Shown one piece after another: positions 57,120-64,000 of a DNA stretch of 64,000 bases. The DNA is from Corylus avellana (lineage: Eukaryota; Streptophyta; Magnoliopsida; Fagales; Betulaceae). Position 1 is the first letter of the stretch; each line of letters opens with the position of its first letter. The notes under the pieces are model-generated. The model did no database searches and was not told where the DNA came from. It was given only the letters and a program-made list of their open reading frames with translations. Position numbers and translations under genes: made by a program. The stretch is from positions 9,983,608 through 10,047,607 of the forward strand of contig NC_081544.1 in the NCBI RefSeq assembly GCF_901000735.1. Direction: 5' to 3'.

Positions 57120-58020
57120 TTTTTTTTCTCCTTAAAAAAATTATTTTAGCTTCTTAAATAATACGAGAGATTGCCAACCAGTCAATTATTAAGTAGATTA
57201 AGCAAAATTACTCTTTGAAAAAAATCTACTTAAACCCCCAAAGTATTACTTAATTTTCATTATTGGAGACGTTGATATTTTTTTGATAGTTTAAAAGAAC
57301 ATTGTTTCAATTAAAAATTTTAAAAGGGCTTTATCAATTTAGGACAAGTTTTTTCATTACAAACCGGTCTCTTATAAATAAAATGAATCCTTAATGTGTA
57401 AGAAGCACATATTTTTTTAATAGCATATATTTTTTACATTTTTTTTAATAACTTAAATGAAAGGTATGACTTTTAAACACAAATTTATAAGAATTTCCTA
57501 TAAATTAATTTTTAAAAAATTTGTATTCCTTAATTTAATGGTTGAATACGTCTGACTTCACCTTACCTTCTTCATTTTCAAAACGGAAGTACCTTACCTT
57601 TACCTACCTGTCAATCAAGGGTGAAAGTTTCTATCCGTTATAAAAAAGACCAAAAAAAAAAAAAAAAAAAAGGAAAAAACACTACATGTGCAACAGACGA
57701 AACTTTACGATACTGCCCGTTATCCTCGCACTCGACGAATAAAAATAAAAAACAATGAGATAAAACAATTTTTTTTTTTTTTTTTTAATTTCTTGTATTA
57801 AAGAAATAATAATTACAGCCGGCTCAAAATAGTCAATGATCAAAAACCTCAATAATGTGCAACTGACGTGCGGTTTGGACCACGTGTAAGCATGTGGATT
57901 TTTCTATTTTTAAAAAGAGATATGTTAGGATTTTCCTATTTTAAAAAAAGATATAATAGGGATCAACTAAGGTCCATTTAAGAGCCAATTTTTATTTATG
58001 TGGCACAAAGTCACATAATA
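57120..58020. other. 5' flank of UGT-C with an about 215-bp segment absent from UGT-A
   Basis: Homologous to 41100-41813, except that from about 57314 to 57530 extra AT-rich DNA (beginning TTTTAAAAGGGCTTTATCAA) lies between CAATTA and TTTAATGGTTGAATACGTC. No ORF or clear terminal repeat was found in the extra segment. It is either an insertion in C or a deletion in A. Confidence 0.6.
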
Positions 58021-58835
58021 GGGATTTGACTTAGGTGCCGTAGTGGAAAACTACCGCAACTGCGGTAGCCCAAAACAACCTAGTTTTGGGTCGTTTTGGA
58101 CAATAAAAAATTAATATTTTTAAAGAAAAAAAAATTAAAATATTACAAAAATTAATAAAAATAAAATAAAAAGAAAAAGAATAATTAAAGGGGTGGCTCC
58201 AGCGACTCTCATGGCTGGTTTGGAGATGGACAAACCACCNNNNNNNNNNNNNNNNNNNNNNNNNNNNNNNNNNNNNNNNNNNNNNNNNNNNNNNNNNNNN
58301 NNNNNNNNNNNNNNNNNNNNNNNNNNNNNNNNNNNNNNNNNNNNNNNNNNNNNNNNNNNNNNNNNNNNNNNNNNNNNNNNNNNNNNNNNNNNNNNNNNNN
58401 NNNNNNNNNNNNNNNNNNNNNNNNNNNNNNNNNNNNNNNNNNNNNNNNNNNNNNNNNNNNNNNNNNNNNNNNTTTTGTTTTTTTTTTTTTTTGGCATTTT
58501 GGCATTTTGGCCTTTTGAGGGTGGCCGAATCACCCCCTTGGCCATGGGGTGGTTTCGGCCATCCCATACCGGCCATGGGGGTGGCTCTAGCCACCCCTTG
58601 GCGAAACACTGGGATGGTTTAGCCAAGGGGGTGGATCCAGCCACCCCTTTAATTATTCTTTTTATTTTTCTTTTATTTTTATTAGGTTTTTTTATTTTAT
58701 TTTTTATTTTTAAGTTTTTTAATATATTTTTTTTTTTATTTTTTCTTTAAAAATATTAATTTTTTATTGCCCAAAACGACCCTAAAGGCTGCCGCGGCTA
58801 TGTTGTAGTTTGTACTACCACATAGAAGCCGGATC
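58021..58835. mobile_element. foldback element with GC-rich core and internal N gap
   Basis: The left arm contains GGGTCGTTTTGGACAATAAA and then TTAATATTTTTAAAG. The right arm on the opposite strand contains GGGTCGTTTTGGGCAATAAA and the same TTAATATTTTTAAAG. The outer ends share a GTAGT/ACTAC-rich part (CGGTAGCCCAAAA on the left). Inside, GC-rich repeats (GGGGTGGC, GGCCATGGGG, GCCACCCC) face each other. The visible core is cut by 233 N at 58240-58472. No coding region can be claimed. The block-C homology to block A stops exactly at its left edge (58020), so the element or its insertion defines a breakpoint. Confidence 0.7.
58240..58472. other. N gap inside the foldback element
   Basis: A run of 233 N. 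The self-complementary arms around it probably made assembly or sequencing difficult. Confidence 0.95.
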
Positions 58836-59099
58836 CATATTGCAAAGCAAGTATGCTGAATACGGTAGTTCAGTGTTAATTAGGTGTACGTATAGCTTGC
58901 TATAGATAGCATAAATTATGGAAGCAATAGTCTATTTAACATAGCTTTGGTACAAATGTCAGCTTAAAATTACCCAAAGAAAATGTTTCCTCTTTGTTAC
59001 CAAAATCCTTATATGTGATTGTTCATATTTTGGTGATTATTTGCATATATCTGTTAATTCCACATAAACTGTGATATTTATCTGTTAAGTGTTTTTCAG
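58836..59099. other. short non-coding spacer before the satellite array
   Basis: AT-rich sequence that shows no domain, no repeat of the neighbouring satellite and no gene signal that I can support. Confidence 0.5.
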
Positions 59100-59307
59100 A
59101 TTTTACAAAGCAAAATGGACCAATCTAGCTCTATATATATAGTGCCTCCTCCCCATTGACCATTTAGCCATTTTGTCACCGACATTGCTTTGTGAAATAA
59201 TATTCAACATATGCATTTGTCTAATTAATTTGATGGCTTGTACTGCTCAGAGAATGGACCATATGGACAACCTAGACTACTCCTTGCCCCAAAGTTGAGA
59301 GCCCCTC
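59100..59307 (-). repeat. first satellite unit, inverted orientation
   Basis: This reads as the reverse complement of the main array: AAAATGGACCAATCTAGC, then the TATATATA tract, GCCTCCTCCCCATTGACCAT and GCCCCAAAGTTGAGAGCCCC. It is followed directly at about 59308 by a plus-oriented unit starting ATGGTCCCTTCTCCGAG. The unit is truncated at its left end. Confidence 0.85.
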
Positions 59308-62300
59308 CATGATGGTCCCTTCTCCGAGTAGTACAAGCCAACAAATTAATTAAACTGATAAATATGTGGAATATTATTTCACAAAAATAATGTTGGTGAT
59401 GAACCGGCTAAATGGTAAATGGGGTGGAGGCACTATATATATAGCTAGATTGGTCAATTTTGTTTACTAAAATTAACTAACAGTCTCTGCTAACCGCCTA
59501 GCTATCCGATGGAGGGGCTCTCAACTTTGGGGCAATGAGTAGTCTATATAAGATAAGCCATTGATTTCTTAGCAATCATGTTGTCCATATGGTCCCTTCT
59601 CCGAGCAATACAATCCAACAAATTAATTAAATGGATATATATGTGAAATAATATTTCACAAAGCATGTCGGTGATGAAATGGCTAAATGGTCAAAGGGGT
59701 GGAGGCACTATATATATAGCTATATTGGTCCATTTTGGCATTTTGTTTAGTAAAATCAACTAACCATCTCCGCTAATCGCCTAGCAAGCACATAGAGGGG
59801 CTCTAGTGTTTGGGGCAGGGAGTAGTCTATATAAGATAAGCCATTGATTTCTTAGTGATCAGGCTGTCCATATGGTCCTTTCTCCGAGCAGTACAAGACA
59901 ACTAATTAATAAAATGGATATATATGTTGAATATTATTTCACAAAGCGATGTTAGTGATGATTTGGCTAAATTGTCAATGGGGAGGAGGAACTATATATA
60001 TCGCTAGGTTGGTCCATTTTGTTTAGTAAAATCAACTAACCGTCTTTGCTAACCTCCTAGCTAGCACATGGAGGGGCTCTCAACTTTGGTGCAAGGAGTA
60101 GTATATATAAGATAAGCCATTGATTTCTTAGCGATTAGGCTGTCCACATGATCCCTTTTTTTAGAAGTACAAGCCAACAAATTAATTAAATGGATATATG
60201 TGTGAAATATTATTTCTCAAAGTAATGTCGGTGACGAACCGGCTAAATGGTAAACTGGGTGGAGGCACTCTATATGTAGCAAGATTAGTCCATTTTCTTT
60301 ACTAAAATAAACTAACAATCTCCGTTAACCGCCTAGCTATCCGATGGAGGGGCTCTCAACTTTGGGGCAGAGAGTAGTCTATATATGATAAGATATTGAT
60401 TTCCTAGCGATCATGCTGTCCATATGATCCCTTCTCCGAGCAGTACATGCCAACAATTTAATTAGACAGATATATATATATATATATATGGAATATTATT
60501 TAACAAAGTAATGTCGGTGATGAACCGGCTAAATAGTCAATGGGAGTGGAGGCACTATATATATATATATATATATATAGCTATATTGGTCCATTTTGTT
60601 TAGTAAAATCAACTAACCATCTCCGCTAATCGCCTATCAAGGACATGGAGGGGCTCTAGTGTTTGGGGCAGGGAGTAGTCTATATAACATAAGCCATTGA
60701 TTTCTTAGCGATCAGGCTGTCCATATGGTCCTTTCTCCGAGCAGTACAAGACAACTAATTAATAAAATGGATATATATGTTGAATATTATTTCACAAAGC
60801 GATGTCAGTGATGATTTGGCTAAATTGTCAATGGGGAGGAGGAACTATATATATCGCTAGGTTGGTCCATTTTGTTTAGTAAAATCAACTAACCGTCTTC
60901 GCTAACCTCCTAGCTAGCACATTGAGGGGCTCTCACCTTTGGTGCAGGGAGTAGTATATATAAGATAAGCCATTGATTTCTTAGCGATCAGGTTGTCCAC
61001 ATGATCCCATTTTTTTAGCAGTACAAGCCAACGAATTAATTAAATGGATATATGTGTGAAATATTATTTCTCAAAGTAATGTAGGTGACGAACCGGCTAA
61101 ATGGTCAACTGGGTGGAGGCACTCTATATATAGCAAGATTGGTCCATTTTCTTTACTAAAATAAACTAACAATCTCCGCTTACCGCCTAGCTATCCAATG
61201 GAGGGGCTCTCAACTTTGGGGCAGGGAGTAGTCTATATAAGATAAGCCATTGATTTCTTAGCGATCACGCTGTCCATATGGTCCCTTCTCCGAGCAGTAC
61301 AAGCCAACAAACGAATTAAACGGATGTATATGTGGAATAATATTTCACAAAGCAATATTGGTGTTGAACTGGCAAAATGGTCAAAGGGCTGGAGGCACTA
61401 TATATATAGCAAGATTGGTCCATTTTGATTAGTAAAATTAACTAACCGTCTTTGCTAACCGCCTAGGTAGCACATGTAGGGGCTCTTAACTTTGGTGCAG
61501 GGAGTAGTCTATAAGATAAGCCATTGATTTCTTAGCGATCACGCTGTCCATATGATCCCTTCTCTGAGCAGTACAAGCAAACAAATTAATTGGCGGTGAT
61601 GATTGGCTAAATGGTCAATGGGGAGGAGGCACTATTTATATAGCTAGAATTGTCCATTTTGTTTAGTAAATCAACTAACTGTCTCCGCTAACCGCATAGC
61701 TAACACATCGAGGGCCTCTCAACTTTGGGGCAGGGAGTAGAGTATATAAGATAAGCCAATGATTTCTTAGCGATCAGGCTGTCCGTGTGGTCCCTTCTCT
61801 GAGTAGTACAAGCCAACAAATGAATTAAACGGATATATATATGGAATATTATTTCACAAATCAATGTCGGTGATGAACTAGCTAAATGGTCAATGAGGAG
61901 GAGGCACTATGTATATAGCTAGATTGGTCCATTTTGTTTCGTAAAGTCAACTAATCATCTCCGCTAACCGCCTAGCTAGCACAAGGTGGGGCTCTCAACT
62001 TTGGGGCAGGGCGTAGTCTATATAAGATAACCCAATGATTTCTTAGCGATCAGGATGTCCAAATGGTCCCTTTTCCGAGCAGTACAAGCCAACAAATTAA
62101 TTAAATGGATATATATGTGGAATAATATTTCGCAAAGCAATGTCAGTGATGAATCGGCTAAATAGTCAATGGGGTGGAGGCACTATATATATAGCTAGAT
62201 TGGTCCATTTTATTTAGTAAAATCAACTAATCATCTTTGCTAACCGCCTACCTAGGCCAAGGAGGGGCTCTCAACTTTGTGGTAGGGAGTAGTCTATGTA

Positions 62301-63158
62301 TGATAAGCCATTGATTTCTTAGCAATCAGGCTATCCATATGATCCACTCTCTAAGCAATACAAGCCATCAAATTAATTAGACAGATGCATATGTGAAATA
62401 TTATTTCACAAAGCAATGTCGGTGATGAACTGGCTAAATGGTCAATGGGAAGGAGGCACTATATATAGAGCTAGATTGGTCCATTTTGTTAAGTAAAATC
62501 AACTAACCGTCTTCGCTAACCGCCTAGCTAGCGCATGGAGGGGATCTCAACTTTGGGGCAGGGAGTAGTCTATATAAGATAATCAAATGACTCCATAGCG
62601 ATTAGTCTGTCCATAAGGTCCCCTTTCGAAACAGTACATGCCAACAAATTAATTAAATGGATATATATGTGGAATATTATTTCACAAAGCAATGTCGGTG
62701 ATGAACCGGCTAAATGTTCAATTCAATGGGGTGGAGGCACTATATATATATATATATATATAGCTTGAATGGTCAATTTTGTTTAGTAAAATGAACTAAC
62801 CACTTAGCTAGCACATGGAAGGGCTCTCAACTTTGGGGTAGGGAGTAGTCAATATAAGATAAGCCAATGATTTCTTAGCGATCAGGCTGTCCATATGGTC
62901 TCTTCTCCGAGTAGTACAATCCAACAAATTCATTAAACCGATATATTTGTGGAATATTATTTCACAGCGCAATGTCGGTGATGAACTGGCTAAATGGTCA
63001 ATGGGGAGGAGGCACTATATATATAGCTAGATTGGTCCATTTTGTTTAGTAAAATCAATTAACCGTCTACGCTAACTGCATTGCTAGCACATGGAGGGGG
63101 TCTCAACTTTGGGGGTAGGGAGTAGTCTATATAAGATAAGCCAATGATTTTTTAGCAA
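59308..63158 (+). repeat. satellite-like tandem array, about 14 units of about 277 bp
   Basis: The unit contains, in order, TTGATTTCTTAGCGATCA, GGTCCCTTCTCCGAGCAGTA, CCAACAAATTAATTAAATGG, ATATTATTTCACAAAGCAAT, GGTGATGAACCGGCTAAATG, GGAGGCACTATATATATAGC, TAGATTGGTCCATTTTGTTT, ACTAACCGTCTCCGCTAACC and GGAGGGGCTCTCAACTTTGG. The ATAAGATAAGCC motif recurs near 59546, 59827, 60103, 60381, 60677, 60955, 61233, 61509, 61742, 62018, 62293, 62568, 62850 and 63126. Most spacings are 275-282 bp; exceptions are one of 296 bp with AT expansion and one of 233 bp, where about 43 bp around 61590 are deleted. Units diverge by substitutions. No ORF spans the units. Confidence 0.92.
59561..61250 (+). repeat. higher-order repeat: two about 850-bp triplets of satellite units
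   Basis: Unit variants recur every three units. CTCTAGTGTTTGG is at about 59803 and 60653. GGAGGAGGAACTATATATAT with CGCTAGGTTGG is at about 59982 and 60836. GGCACTCTATAT with AGCAAGATT and TTTCTTTACTAAAATAAAC is at about 60265 and 61120. The spacing is 850-855 bp in each case, so a three-unit block was duplicated as a whole. Confidence 0.75.
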
Positions 63159-64000
63159 TCAATGGCTGATCTTATATATACTACTCCCAGCACCAAATTT
63201 GAGAGCCCCTCCATGTGCTAGCTAGGACGTTAGTGAAGATAGTTAGTTGATTTTACTAAACAAAATGGTCCAACCTAGCGTTATATATAGTTCCTCCTCC
63301 CCTTTGACAATTTAGCCAAATCATAACTGACATCGCTTTGTGAAATAATATTCAACATATATATCCATTTAATTAATTAGTTGTCTTGTACTACTCGGAG
63401 AAAGGACCATATGGACAGTCTGATCGCTAAGAAATCTATGGCTTATCTTATATAGACTACTCCCTGCCCAAACACTAGAGGCCTTCCATGTGCTTGCTAG
63501 GTGATTAGCGGAGATGGTTAGTTGATTTTACTAAACAAAATGAACCAATCTAGCTATATATATAGTGCCTCCAACCCATTGACTATTTAGCCGGTTCATC
63601 ACCGACATTGCTTTGTTAAATAATATTCCATATATATATCTGTCTAATTAAATTGTTGGAGTGTACTGCTCAGAGAAGGGATCATATGGACAGCATGATC
63701 GCTAAGAAATCAATATCTTATCTTATATAGACTAGTCCCTGCCCCAAAGTTGAGAGCCCCTCCAAGTGCTAGCTAGCTGGTTAGCGGAGACGGTTAGTTG
63801 ATTTCACTAAAAAAAATGGACCAATCTAGCTATATATATTATGCCTCCTCCCCAATGACCATTTAGCCAATTCATCACCGACAATGCTTTGTGAAATAAT
63901 ATTCCACATTTGTATCTGTCTAATTAATTTGTTTGCTTTTACTGCTCAGAGGAGGGATCATAGGACAGCCTAATCGCTAAGAAATCAATGGCTTATCTTA
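63159..64000 (-). repeat. inverted continuation of the satellite array, about 3 units, cut by the window edge
   Basis: From about 63159 the same unit runs in the opposite direction (motif CTTATCTTATATAGACTA near 63446 and 63718, and again at the edge). Two of its units carry the rare variants of the plus array: reverse complements of CTCTAGTGTTTGG, of GAGGAGGAACTATATAT with a CTAGGTT, and of AGATAAGATATTGATTT. These match the units at about 60.38-60.95 kb. The array runs out of the window. Confidence 0.88.

Larger units (their letters stand above)
52600..58020. repeat. segmental duplication block C (NMO-C 3' part, spacer, UGT-C)
   Basis: The third copy begins after the 100-N gap inside NMO exon 5 and ends where the foldback element at 58021 begins. 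UGT intron 1 (55810-56475) is clearly diverged from that of A (for example TTTGGTACTCCAGTCATTTC against TTGGTACCTTGATAATTTAT). C is therefore a real, older paralogue rather than a simple assembly repeat of A. Confidence 0.88.

Noticed and set aside
59100..64000. CRISPR-like or protein-coding repeat array
   Set aside because: The units are about 277 bp, diverged along their whole length, with no constant repeat/variable spacer pattern and no ORF spanning the units. The DNA is plant nuclear.

Overview
This window is nuclear DNA from a flowering plant, most likely a eudicot; the species cannot be named from sequence alone. The evidence is split genes with GT-AG introns and plant-type TATA boxes, plant-specific families (UGT85A glycosyltransferase, MuDR/MULE transposase, DUF4283 LINE, Ty3/gypsy gag), very AT-rich intergenic DNA full of foldback MITEs, and three runs of N that mark scaffold gaps. 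No tRNA, rRNA, CRISPR array or prokaryotic feature was seen.

Layout. 1-16.8 kb is AT-rich intergenic DNA with a possible first exon at the left edge (minus strand), a dead RNase H-like retroelement fragment at 4.3-4.7 kb, several foldback MITEs and short minisatellites. 16.8-24.5 kb is one Mutator-like element (MULE) with hairpin-rich terminal inverted repeats, a decayed transposase (18.0-21.2 kb) and a convergent GRF-zinc-finger/coiled-coil/membrane ORF (23.4-23.0 kb). 25.3-32.8 kb is a nest: a dead LINE on the minus strand, flanked by one gypsy-type LTR and interrupted by a related LTR of opposite orientation, which itself carries a MITE with a 9-bp target duplication.

33.7-58.0 kb holds the main genes: a convergent pair of a nitronate monooxygenase (NMO, plus strand, 6 exons) and a UGT85A glycosyltransferase (minus strand, 2 exons), present three times (blocks A, B, C). 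Block A (33.7-41.8 kb) is complete and intact. Block B (46.2-52.5 kb) has lost NMO exon 1, which is replaced at the intron-1 donor by a gypsy gag fragment, has a frameshift in NMO exon 5, and stops at a 100-N gap before UGT exon 1. Block C (52.6-58.0 kb) starts inside NMO exon 5, has a second NMO frameshift, and keeps a UGT whose exon 2 is interrupted by Ns. Retrotransposon debris (41.9-46.2 kb) separates A from B. Only NMO-A is clearly functional. UGT-A is intact, UGT-C probably is, and UGT-B cannot be judged.

58.0-58.8 kb is a foldback element with an N gap. 59.1-64.0 kb is a satellite-like array of about 277-bp units with about 850-bp higher-order periodicity and two orientation switches; it runs off the right edge.

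How the genes work together: NMO is an FMN oxidase of alkyl nitronates, and UGT85A enzymes transfer glucose to small acceptors, including cyanohydrins and terpenoids in characterised plants. Their co-duplication as a unit is seen directly; a shared pathway is only inference.
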